Assembly: GCF_003177035.1 (NCBI RefSeq)
Contig: NZ_CP029488.1
Location: 3,038,001 to 3,102,000, forward strand
From: Salinisphaera sp. LB1
GTDB lineage: Bacteria; Pseudomonadota; Gammaproteobacteria; Nevskiales; Salinisphaeraceae
Direction of reading: 5' to 3'
DNA: 64,000 bases
The position numbers were made by a program, and so were the translations under genes. The notes under the pieces are model-generated. The model did not search any database. It worked only from the letters and a program-made list of their open reading frames with translations, and had not been told where the DNA came from. Positions 1-10,825 of the stretch are shown piece after piece (the stretch's first letter is position 1; every line of letters begins with the position of its first letter).

Positions 1-387
1 CCGGCGCGCGGCGAGCTGGATCATGTCGATTTCACCGATCCCTACGCGCCAGCGCTGCGCCGGGCGCTGATCCGCGCCGCCGAAGAACTCGGCTTCGACC
101 CTGCCGAGCAGGCCGTGCATGGTGTGACCCAGGGCCCGCGCCTGGAAACCGCCGCCGAGATCGATCGCATGGAGCGCGACGGCTGCGACATCGTCGGCAT
201 GACCGGCATGCCGGAGGCCGGGCTGGCGCGTGAGGCCGGGCTGGACTATGCCTGCGCCGCGGTGGTGGTGAACAAGGCCGCCGGCCGGACCGGCGGGCTG
301 GCGATTCATGCCGAGATCGAGGCGACCCTGGCCCAGGGCATGCACGATATCGAGCGCCTGCTGGAAACCGTGCTGCCGGCGCTCTAG
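1..387 (+). CDS. S-methyl-5'-thioinosine phosphorylase (MTAP/PNP family), 3' end only
   Basis: The reading frame is open from base 1 and ends at TAG 385-387, so only about 128 C-terminal residues are present. It belongs to the purine nucleoside phosphorylase/MTA phosphorylase family, which splits methylthioinosine or methylthioadenosine with phosphate in methionine and polyamine salvage. Visible family marks are HVDFTDPY near the left edge, TQGPRLETAAEI, and GMTGMPEAGLAREAGLDYA, the segment holding the base- and ribose-binding residues. An ATG at 115 is internal to the conserved domain and is not the start. The choice of MTIP over MTAP is inferred from gammaproteobacterial context; the substrate-specificity residues are not all visible. 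Confidence 0.85.
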   Translation, partial: PARGELDHVDFTDPYAPALRRALIRAAEELGFDPAEQAVHGVTQGPRLETAAEIDRMERDGCDIVGMTGMPEAGLAREAGLDYACAAVVVNKAAGRTGGLAIHAEIEATLAQGMHDIERLLETVLPAL

Positions 388-417
388 ACGGTTTTGTCGC
401 GGCTGTTTCGGAAGGCA

Positions 418-746
418 GTCCGCAAATAAACGCAAATGCGCGCTAACTTAAATTATGTACAAAGTTCAGTCAGAGGCTTGACGCCGCGATTGTTCACGCA
501 GCTGCAGCCGCGGTGCCTTGATCTTCCTTTTATTTGGGCTCATTCGCGTGCATTTGCGGACAGAATGTCCTTGCTTATTGAGCCGGCTGAATATCGTACA
601 TAATCAAGCCCGCGAATGATGACCGGAGTTCGGCGCTGAATCCGCCTCTGGCGTGTCTGTGTGTACGGCGCGTCGACGGCTGCTGTCCTGTTCAAGCCGA
701 AAATAAAAGCGTGCTTATTGGCGGTTATCGGCGTCCATTTGCGGAC
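418..746. repeat. Three copies of a 16-nt motif GCGTNNATTTGCGGAC in a gene-free stretch
   Basis: The 382-bp gap between the phosphorylase gene and mfd holds three perfect matches to GCGTNNATTTGCGGAC: 418-433 on the minus strand, and 546-561 and 731-746 on the plus strand. The first two also share the preceding bases as CATTYGCGT. The word TGCTTATTG occurs at 572-580 and 712-720, just inside the two direct copies. No convincing gene lies here. The region is more AT-rich than its flanks. The arrangement resembles recombinase or regulator arm sites, but its role is unknown. Confidence 0.6.
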
Positions 747-769
747 TTTTTCGTTGCGCAACAAGCGAT

Positions 770-4261
<3,492 letters not shown>

Positions 4262-4467
4262 GAGAGGGCGCGGATTATTGCATAGGGGCGAACGTCGCGG
4301 CGAGTCGCCCGCCGGCTAGGGCCTGTTGCCGTTTCATGGAACATAACGCAAGTCACTGATTAGCCGTTGTCTGCAAGTACTCGAAGTCGGAGTGCTGTGG
4401 CGCTACGTTGCCCGGCGCTCGGGCTTAATGTTCGTCGCGCGACAGCGGGCGCCGGGCGCTTGTTTGG

Positions 4468-5352
4468 CTAATCACGAAAGCGCCGGGTCAGGTCGCCGAA
4501 GGCATCGATGCGGCGGTCGCGGAAGAACGGCCAGATACGCCGCAGCGTCTCGGTGCGATGCAGATCGAGGTCGGCGATCAGCAGTTCGGGCATTTCGCCG
4601 GCCTCGGCCCGCGTCTCGCCCTGCGGCCCGAATACGAAACTGTGGCCCCAGAAACGGATCTCGGTGCCGGCATCGCCTTCCACGCCCACCCGGTTGGAGG
4701 TCACCACCGGCAGGTGGTTGGCAATGGCATGGCCGCGTTGCACGCCCTGCCAGGCGCCGAGCTGACGCGCCTGCTCGGCTGCGTCGTCGGTGGCGTCATC
4801 CCAGCCGATCGCGGAAGGATAGATCAGCAGCTCGGCACCGGCGAGCGCCATCAGCCGCGCCGCTTCCGGATACCACTGGTCCCAGCAAACCAGCACGCCC
4901 AGCCGGCCGATCGAGGTGTCGATCGGCGTGAAGCCGAGATCGCCCGGCGTGAAATAGTATTTCTCGTAGTATTCCGGGTCGTCCGGGATATGCATCTTGC
5001 GGTAGCGCCCGGCCAGCCGGCCGTCGGCGTCGAGCACCACGGCGGTGTTGTGATACAACCCGGGCGCGCGCCGCTCGAACAGTGAGGCCACCACTACCAC
5101 GCCGGCCTTTTCCGCCGCCGCCGCCAGACGCTGGCTGGACGGGCCCGGGATGGGCTCGGCGTAATCGAAGATCGCCGGATCCTCGCGCTGGCAGAAATAC
5201 GGCGTGTTGTGCAGCTCGGGCAGCAGCACCAGACGGGCGCCGGCGGCCCCGGCGGCGGCGATGTAGCGCTCGGCGCTGGCCAGATTGGCTTCCACGTCGT
5301 CCGTGCAGGCGTACTGGGCCACGGCGACGGTCAGGTTGCGGGCGTCAGGCAT
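4468..5352 (-). CDS. aguB: N-carbamoylputrescine amidase
   Basis: This nitrilase-superfamily enzyme hydrolyses N-carbamoylputrescine to putrescine, CO2 and ammonia, the last step of the agmatine route to polyamines. The Glu-Lys-Cys triad is visible: E46 in LPELHNTPYF, K119 in YRKMHIPDD and C156 in LVCWDQWYPEA. The length of 294 residues is normal. I start at ATG 5352 (MPDARNLTVAVAQ) rather than an upstream ATG at 5400, because the family begins just before the VAVAQ strand. The start overlaps the end of aguA by 8 nt, so the two are translationally coupled. Confidence 0.93.
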   Translation of the reverse strand: MPDARNLTVAVAQYACTDDVEANLASAERYIAAAGAAGARLVLLPELHNTPYFCQREDPAIFDYAEPIPGPSSQRLAAAAEKAGVVVVASLFERRAPGLYHNTAVVLDADGRLAGRYRKMHIPDDPEYYEKYYFTPGDLGFTPIDTSIGRLGVLVCWDQWYPEAARLMALAGAELLIYPSAIGWDDATDDAAEQARQLGAWQGVQRGHAIANHLPVVTSNRVGVEGDAGTEIRFWGHSFVFGPQGETRAEAGEMPELLIADLDLHRTETLRRIWPFFRDRRIDAFGDLTRRFRD

Positions 5353-6388
5353 GGTCGGGCTCGGCAGGGATCTGCATGGCCGCGCAGTGCAGCCCGCCAT
5401 GCTGGCGGATCAGTGCACGGCTGTCGATGGGGATGATCTCGCGATCGGGGAAGCAGTGGCCGATGATCGCGGCCGCCTCGGCGTCGGCCGGGTCATCGAA
5501 AGCCGGCACCAGCACGCAGCCGTTGGCGATCAGGAAGTTGGCGTAGCCGGCGGGTAGTCGATGGCCGTCCCCCGGGTCGTATTGGGGCGCAGGCAGCGGC
5601 AACTCGATCAGTTTGTATGCGGCGCCGTCGGCGTCGCGCAGCGCCGCCAGTTCGCCGGCCATGGCCGCGAGACCGGCGTGGTGTGCGTCGGCCGGATCGG
5701 CGCAGCCCTGATGCACGATCGTGTCGGGGGCGACGAAGCGGGCCAGGGTGTCGATGTGGCCGTCGGTGTCGTCGCCGATGAGGTTGCCGTGGGCGAGCCA
5801 GTGGATGGTGCGGGCGCCCAGGGTACGCGCGAGCAGCCGTTCGGCGTCGGCCCGCGTGAAGCCGGCGTTGCGCCCACTGGTGAGCAGACAGCGCTCGGTG
5901 GTCAGGATCGTGCCGCGGCCATTGGATTCGATGCTGCCGCCTTCGAGCACGGCGGTGTTGTGTTCGGGGTCGCCGGGCCCGAGCGCGCCATCGGCATACA
6001 GCGCAGCCGTGAGCGCATCGTCACGCGCGGCTTCGAACTTGCCGCCCCAGCCGTCGAAACGGAAATCCACGAATCGGCGCCGGCCGGCCTCGTACACGGT
6101 CACTGGGCCGGTGTCGCGCGCCCAGATATCGTCGGCGGGGCAGGTCGCGATCCGGATGCCGGCGAGCGGCGCGTCTTCATGGCGGCTGCGCGCCCGGATA
6201 TCGGTGGCACAGTCGTCGTCCGGCGCCACCAGGACCACGGGCTGGAAACGAAGCAGGGCGCTCGCCATCGCTGCAACGGTGTCGCGTGCGGCCGTCACGC
6301 CGTCGCCCCAGTCGCCGTTCGCGCGCGGCCAGACCAGCAGGGTGGCGCTCTGCGGCGCCCATTCGGCGGGCAGGTGGCGTGCCGTCAC
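5345..6388 (-). CDS. aguA: Agmatine deiminase
   Basis: This peptidyl-arginine deiminase-like enzyme converts agmatine to N-carbamoylputrescine and ammonia. The 347-residue protein shows WARDTGP and GHIDTLARF substrate/catalytic segments and the nucleophilic cysteine at about residue 335 in GGLHCAAMQIP. The start is GTG 6388: it gives the family N-terminus (ARHLPAEWAPQSATLLVWP) and overlaps the upstream stop in a GTGA junction. A longer reading upstream would only translate the preceding gene in another frame. Its product is the substrate of AguB, encoded immediately downstream. Confidence 0.94.
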   Translation of the reverse strand: MTARHLPAEWAPQSATLLVWPRANGDWGDGVTAARDTVAAMASALLRFQPVVLVAPDDDCATDIRARSRHEDAPLAGIRIATCPADDIWARDTGPVTVYEAGRRRFVDFRFDGWGGKFEAARDDALTAALYADGALGPGDPEHNTAVLEGGSIESNGRGTILTTERCLLTSGRNAGFTRADAERLLARTLGARTIHWLAHGNLIGDDTDGHIDTLARFVAPDTIVHQGCADPADAHHAGLAAMAGELAALRDADGAAYKLIELPLPAPQYDPGDGHRLPAGYANFLIANGCVLVPAFDDPADAEAAAIIGHCFPDREIIPIDSRALIRQHGGLHCAAMQIPAEPDHA

Positions 6389-6801
6389 GGCCGGAGGGCC
6401 TGGAGCTGGTCTACGTGGTACAGCGGTTCGGGGTGGTTCGGTATCACGGTGTGGATCACGCGGTTGTTTTCGAAGTAGACATGGTAGCGGTGGTAGTTCC
6501 AGCGCGTGATCGGGGGATGCCCGACCGGGCCGCGCCGTGAGCGCGGCGGTCCGAATCGGGCGCGGACCGCCGCCATGGTCTGGCCGCGGTGCGGCAGGTC
6601 GCCGTAAGCGGGCGCGGCCGAAGCGCGCGGCGCGACGGGACGGCGGGGCTGTGCGCGTCCGGACTGGGTTGTGTTCGTCGTGCCGTCTTCCGGGCTGGCA
6701 TAGTCTGCGGCGAAGGATGCGCCCGCGGCGGTTGCGGTCAAAACATAGAGGATCGCGGTCTGAACCCACCGGGTGCGAAATGTTCCTCGCGGTATGTCCA
6801 T
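6385..6801 (-). CDS. Small exported protein of unknown function, BamE/SmpA-like fold possible
   Basis: This 138-residue protein has a basic N-terminus and a hydrophobic stretch (AILYVLTATAAGASFA, about residues 15-30) that reads as a Sec signal peptide with cleavage after AGASFA or AFAAD-like residues. There is no lipobox cysteine. After a Pro/Arg/Ala-rich linker comes a domain with RGQTMAAVRARFGPP, then WNYHRYHVYFENNRVIHTVI. That pattern (GMT-like helix, G.P turn, Y.F..N.V strand) resembles BamE/SmpA-type small periplasmic proteins. It is the first gene of the agu operon, joined to aguA by a 4-nt GTGA overlap. No link with polyamine metabolism is known to me. Confidence 0.65.
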   Translation of the reverse strand: MDIPRGTFRTRWVQTAILYVLTATAAGASFAADYASPEDGTTNTTQSGRAQPRRPVAPRASAAPAYGDLPHRGQTMAAVRARFGPPRSRRGPVGHPPITRWNYHRYHVYFENNRVIHTVIPNHPEPLYHVDQLQALRP

Positions 6802-6872
6802 GCTTTTCCCACCACCGGAGCACGCGATGCGCGGCTGTGCCGATTGTTGTCTGTGTGATTTAATGCGCGGCC

Positions 6873-8123
6873 ATGTTTAGACCACTCGAACTGGCGCTGG
6901 GCCTGCGCTACACGCGCGCCAAGCGGCGCAATCATTTTATATCGTTCATCTCGTCGATATCGATGGGCGGGATTGCGCTGGCCGTAATGCTGCTGATCAC
7001 CGTGTTGTCGGTGATGAACGGGTTCGAGTCGGAGCTGCGCAATCGCATCCTCGGCATGGCCGCGCACGTCGAGATCCAGGCCAACAACAGCGCGCTGCAG
7101 GGCTGGCAGGATCTGCGCAAGCAGGTCGACAAGCGGACGCCGCAGCTGGTGGCCTCGGCGCCGTATGTCTCCGGCCAGGGCATGGTGCGCAGTGGTCGTT
7201 CGATCTCCGGCACGCTGATTCGCGGCGTGGTGCCCAAGCGCGAGAAGGATGTCTCGGATGTGGCCAGTCATATGGTGGCGGGCTCGTTCGATTCGCTGAA
7301 GGGCGGCACTTACAACATCATTCTGGGTGTCGATCTGGCCAATCAGCTCGGTGTGGGCGTGGGCGACAATGTCGATCTGCTCATCCCCGAGGCCAACGTC
7401 ACGCCGGCCGGCATCGTGCCGCGCTTCCGGCGGTTTCATGTCTCCGGCATTTTTTCCGTGGGCATGTACGAATACGACAGTGGCATGGTCCTGATCTCGA
7501 TGAAGGACGCCCAGACGCTCTATCACATGGGCGACGGCGTTACCGGGCTGCGGCTGCGGCTCAAGGACATGTTCAAGGCGCCGCAGGTCTCGCATCGGCT
7601 GTCGCAAATCCTGCCGTATCGCTATCGCGTGACCGACTGGACCCAGCAGAATGCGAACTTCTTCCACGCCATCGCGACCGAGAAGACGATGATGTTCATC
7701 ATTCTCTCGCTGATCATCGCGGTGGCGGCGTTCAATATCGTGTCCATGCTGGTGATGGTGGTCACCGACAAGCAGGGTGATATCGCGATCCTGCGCACGC
7801 TGGGCATGAAACCGAAATCGGTGATGGCGATCTTCATGGTCCAGGGCATGCTGATCGGGGTGATCGGCACCGCGATCGGCGTCGTCCTCGGCGTGCTGCT
7901 GTCGATCTACATGGTCGATATCGTGCCGTTCGTGGAGAAAGTACTGCACACCAACCTGTTGTCGGCCGATGTCTACTACATCAGCCAGCTCAAGGGTGAG
8001 TTACACGAAGCCGATGTAGTCCGCATCTCGTGTCTGTCGCTCGTGCTGTCGTTCCTGTCCACGTTGTATCCGGCCTGGCGGGCGGCGCGCGTGCAGCCAG
8101 CGGAGGCGCTGCGCTATGAGTGA
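6873..8123 (+). CDS. lolC: Lipoprotein-releasing ABC transporter permease, LolC/LolE family
   Basis: This 416-residue inner-membrane permease extracts mature lipoproteins from the inner membrane and passes them to LolA. One transmembrane helix near the N-terminus (GGIALAVMLLITVLSVMNGF) is followed by a periplasmic MacB-like domain of about 220 residues. Three more helices follow from about residue 270 to the end, including FIILSLIIAVAAFNIVSMLVM. It overlaps lolD by 8 nt. The usual partner permease does not follow lolD: repeats and an IS element lie there instead. The single permease may therefore act as a LolF-type homodimer, or a second gene lies elsewhere. Confidence 0.92.
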   Translation: MFRPLELALGLRYTRAKRRNHFISFISSISMGGIALAVMLLITVLSVMNGFESELRNRILGMAAHVEIQANNSALQGWQDLRKQVDKRTPQLVASAPYVSGQGMVRSGRSISGTLIRGVVPKREKDVSDVASHMVAGSFDSLKGGTYNIILGVDLANQLGVGVGDNVDLLIPEANVTPAGIVPRFRRFHVSGIFSVGMYEYDSGMVLISMKDAQTLYHMGDGVTGLRLRLKDMFKAPQVSHRLSQILPYRYRVTDWTQQNANFFHAIATEKTMMFIILSLIIAVAAFNIVSMLVMVVTDKQGDIAILRTLGMKPKSVMAIFMVQGMLIGVIGTAIGVVLGVLLSIYMVDIVPFVEKVLHTNLLSADVYYISQLKGELHEADVVRISCLSLVLSFLSTLYPAWRAARVQPAEALRYE

Positions 8124-8826
8124 TAACCCTGCGGATTTCGTGCTCTCGGCGAGCCGCCTGAGCAAGACCTTCACCGAAGTACGCGAGCCGATCACGGTGC
8201 TCGACGGCGTGGATCTGGATGTCGCGCCCGGCGCGCGTATCGCGGTCATCGGCGCCTCGGGCTCGGGCAAGTCCACGTTGCTGCATCTGCTCGGCGGGCT
8301 CGACGTGCCCACCACCGGCACTGTGCATATCGCCGGCCAGGACATGACGCGCCTGTCCGATGCCGCCCGTGGCCGCCTGCGCAACGAGAAACTGGGATTC
8401 ATCTATCAGTTCCATCATCTACTGCCGGAACTGACCACGGTCGAGAATGTGGCCATGCCGCTGATGCTCCGCCGTGGGCCGAATGGCCCGGCGCTGACCC
8501 GTGCACGAGAGCTGCTGGAGAAGGTGGGTCTCGGCGCGCGGCTGGAGCACAAGCCGACCGAATTGTCCGGCGGTGAACGCCAGCGCGCGGCCGTGGCGCG
8601 GGCGCTGGTGACCCAGCCCGCCTGTATCCTGGCCGATGAGCCGACCGGCAATCTGGATCACCGCACGGCGGCGAGCGTGTTCGATCTGATGCTCGAGCTG
8701 AACGCCGATCTCGACACCAGTCTGGTCATGGTGACCCACGACCGGCAGCTGGCCCAGCGCATGGATCAGATCTGGACGCTCACCGACGGTCACCTGGCCC
8801 CCGCGGAGCTTTCCGAGCTGGTTTGA
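8116..8826 (+). CDS. lolD: Lipoprotein-releasing ABC transporter ATP-binding protein LolD
   Basis: This 236-residue ABC ATPase energises lipoprotein release by the Lol permease. Walker A is GASGSGKSTLLHLL (about residues 51-64), the Q-loop region is FIYQFHHLLPELT, the signature is LSGGERQRAAVARAL and Walker B is CILADEPTGNLD, followed by the switch histidine in VMVTHD. FHHLLPE and the DEPTGNLD segment are typical of LolD. Its start lies inside the last codons of the upstream permease gene, so the two are co-translated. Confidence 0.95.
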   Translation: MSDNPADFVLSASRLSKTFTEVREPITVLDGVDLDVAPGARIAVIGASGSGKSTLLHLLGGLDVPTTGTVHIAGQDMTRLSDAARGRLRNEKLGFIYQFHHLLPELTTVENVAMPLMLRRGPNGPALTRARELLEKVGLGARLEHKPTELSGGERQRAAVARALVTQPACILADEPTGNLDHRTAASVFDLMLELNADLDTSLVMVTHDRQLAQRMDQIWTLTDGHLAPAELSELV

Positions 8827-8941
8827 CCGCCGTGGCCTGACCACTCGGGCGGTTCGGTCCATGCGCCGTTCGGTGTGGTCCCGGCTGGTACCCACCGCGG
8901 CGTCGCGCTAGTCTCGATCCCGGAACGGCCGCGCAGCGGCT

Positions 8942-9221
8942 AGTGTCCTGTCACGGGTATTTTGTCGCATTCAGCGAGGCGGCGCGCGTTCGTGGCAAGG
9001 CGCGCCGCGCCGGCCAGGGCATCCCCCTGGCCAAACGGCGCAACGCCGTCCACGGGCGCGCGCCGCCTCGCCCCGCACCCTATATCCCGAAGGGAACGCC
9101 TGTGCGCGCCCATCACCGCGTTGCACTCCTTTGCCATAGGCACGCTATGGCGCAGTCGCGCGCCTTGTGCTGGGCCCGCACAGGCGTTCTGAATACGGCA
9201 AAATACCCGTGACAGGACACT
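8942..9221. repeat. 280-bp nested palindromic element (33-bp inverted ends, two internal arms)
   Basis: The gap after lolD holds a compact symmetrical structure. The outer ends 8942-8974 and 9189-9221 are inverted repeats matching at 31 of 33 bases; the outermost 23 are perfect and begin AGTGTCCTGTCACGGG. Inside are two separate arms. Arm 1 pairs 8974-8988 with 9057-9071 (15 of 15), continues with 8991-8995/9050-9054, and has a tip hairpin 9012-9019/9025-9032. Arm 2 pairs 9094-9106 with 9177-9189 (13 of 13) and has a tip hairpin 9133-9139/9145-9151. It would fold as a three-way junction. There is no convincing open reading frame. The IS copy begins at the very next base. Confidence 0.8.
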
Positions 9222-9237
9222 GATATGGATTGACCTG

Positions 9238-9519
9238 TCAACTACGACTCGTGATTCGTTCATCATGTCTTTTGACGTATGCCCTTGGAACAGAACACGG
9301 GCGGCTGCTGCGACGGTAGATCACTCTGATATACGTGGATTGGGTACCGACCTGACATGTCTTCGTCGCGGAGCTGCCTTGCTCTAGTGGCGGGGATCAA
9401 GCGGATTGGCCGGGTGCCCCATAGGGTCCTCAAGGGTTCTCCAACCGGGCCGGCCGTGTCCTGATCCAAAGGCATGCGTTTCAATCCTCCTGTTGTGAAT
9501 GGGGGTGACGGCCGAGCGG
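9238..9519 (-). ncRNA. Putative bridge RNA region of IS1111-type copy 1
   Basis: About 280 non-coding bases lie between the transposase stop and the right-end inverted repeat, against only about 100 before the start codon. In the IS1111 group the guide (bridge) RNA is encoded downstream of the recombinase gene, so this is the expected place. The stretch contains pairable segments (GGCCGG with CCGGCC around a loop of about 35 nt). The exact RNA ends cannot be read from sequence. An open frame crossing it (9263-9676) looks like chance coding and is not annotated. Confidence 0.5.
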
Positions 9520-10719
9520 TTACGCGGCTACGGCTGGATTGACCGGTACTTCGCAGGCGATGGCCCAGATAAAGCCGGCCAATTCGCGTGCGACCGCGGT
9601 GGTGGCCAGCGGCGTGTTCTTGCCGGCGCCGATCAGATGGCGATAACGCCCGCATAAACGCTTCTGGGCGTGCCAAGCGATGGCTTGGACGGTGTCACTG
9701 GTCTGTTCGGCCCGCCGCTGGATGGCATCACTTTTACGCGCCGGGAATCGATAGGCCCAGGCGGCTTCGACCAGCACGCGCCGAACATGGCCGTTGCCTG
9801 TCTTGGTAATGCTGCCCTGGCGTCGTGAACCACCGGACGAGTGCTCGCTGGGCACCAGGCCCAGATATGCCATCAGCTGGCTCGGCGAGTCAAAGCGCGT
9901 GAGATCGCCGAGCTCGGCGAGCACAGTCATGGCGGTTATCATCTGCACGCCGCGCAGTGCCATCAGGGCCTCGACCACCGGCCGCAGCGACCAGCTGTCC
10001 AGTGCTTGGCGCATCTGCCCGGTCAGGGCGGCCACGCGACGCTGGGCCGCGATCACGGTATCCACATATTCCTGCAAGACGATCTGCTGAACCGGTGTGG
10101 CCATGGTGATCCGCTCGATCCAGCGAAAATGGGCCTGGGTCCAGCGGCTCTTGCCGGGGTACACGTGCCCGTGGCGCAGCAAGAAGGCACCCAGGCGTTG
10201 GCGTGCCGTGCGTTCGATCGCCTTGAGATCCTCACGCGCCCGGGTGAGATCGCGCATCGCTTCCTGCTCGGCATCCGGCACCCACACGGCGGTCAGATCG
10301 CCGCTGCGCAGCGTTGTGGCCAACTTGAGGGCATCGCGCCGATCCGTCTTGATCCGCTCGCCGGGCTTGCGCGGAATCAGCGACGGCGCCACCACTTGGC
10401 AATCATGGCCCAGACTCAGGAGCTGGCGATAAAGCCCGTACCCACAGGGCCCGGCCTCGTAGCAAAACAGGATCACCTCGCCATCAAAAGCCGTGGTCAA
10501 ACGGTCGACGAGCTTGGCGATCGTCTTGGGCTTGTTGGCCACCTCGCCCCAGCTGGCCGGCGTACTGCTGCGTCCCGCCGGCGCGACCGCCACGGCAATC
10601 GTGTCCTTGTGCACGTCTAGACCGACGTAAACGCCGTATTCGGCGACGGTCGACACCCGCTGTTCCAGCACAGCCTGCGCGATCCGGGTCTCATTGGCGT
10701 CCATGCTAATCTCATTCAT
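9520..10719 (-). CDS. IS110-family (IS1111 group) DEDD recombinase/transposase, copy 1
   Basis: This 399-residue protein has the two domains of the family. The N-terminal RuvC-like DEDD part starts with YVGLDVHKDTIAVAVA (first Asp about residue 34), and includes CYEAGPCGYGLYR (Glu) and KTDRRDALKLA (Asp-Asp). The C-terminal transposase_20 domain has ALRGVQMITAMTVLAELGD, then LGLVPSEHSSGGSRRQGSITKTGNGHVRR with the catalytic serine in the SSGGSRRQG segment. It cuts and joins the element using a guide RNA. The gene is intact, and its sequence is identical to the copy at 35946-37145 in every reading frame, so duplication is recent. Confidence 0.95.
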   Translation of the reverse strand: MNEISMDANETRIAQAVLEQRVSTVAEYGVYVGLDVHKDTIAVAVAPAGRSSTPASWGEVANKPKTIAKLVDRLTTAFDGEVILFCYEAGPCGYGLYRQLLSLGHDCQVVAPSLIPRKPGERIKTDRRDALKLATTLRSGDLTAVWVPDAEQEAMRDLTRAREDLKAIERTARQRLGAFLLRHGHVYPGKSRWTQAHFRWIERITMATPVQQIVLQEYVDTVIAAQRRVAALTGQMRQALDSWSLRPVVEALMALRGVQMITAMTVLAELGDLTRFDSPSQLMAYLGLVPSEHSSGGSRRQGSITKTGNGHVRRVLVEAAWAYRFPARKSDAIQRRAEQTSDTVQAIAWHAQKRLCGRYRHLIGAGKNTPLATTAVARELAGFIWAIACEVPVNPAVAA

Positions 10720-10825
10720 GACCTGCCCTCCTCAATGTGGCTCTGTGTCAGGGGTTTAACCCATCCCCAACATAACCCACGCAATGTTGAGGACGGGCAG
10801 GTCAATCCATGATGTCTAGGGGGGA

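Larger units (their letters stand above)
9222..10817 (-). mobile_element. IS110-family (IS1111 group) insertion sequence, copy 1, 1596 bp
   Basis: Boundaries come from comparison with the second copy at 35848-37443: sequence identity stops at these bases on both sides. The ends carry 13-bp subterminal inverted repeats, ATGGATTGACCTG at 9225-9237 and its complement at 10798-10810. They lie 3 bp from one tip and 7 bp from the other, the off-centre layout typical of the IS1111 group. The dinucleotide CT occurs at both junctions (9220-9221 and 10816-10817), consistent with the CT core of IS110 recombination and no longer target duplication. One tip touches the palindromic element; the other is 8 bp before comEC. 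Confidence 0.93.

Noticed and set aside
4410-4457. A 9-bp inverted repeat (GCCCGGCGC and complement) with a 30-nt loop between mfd and aguB
   Set aside because: The loop is long and there is no T-run; too weak to call a terminator.
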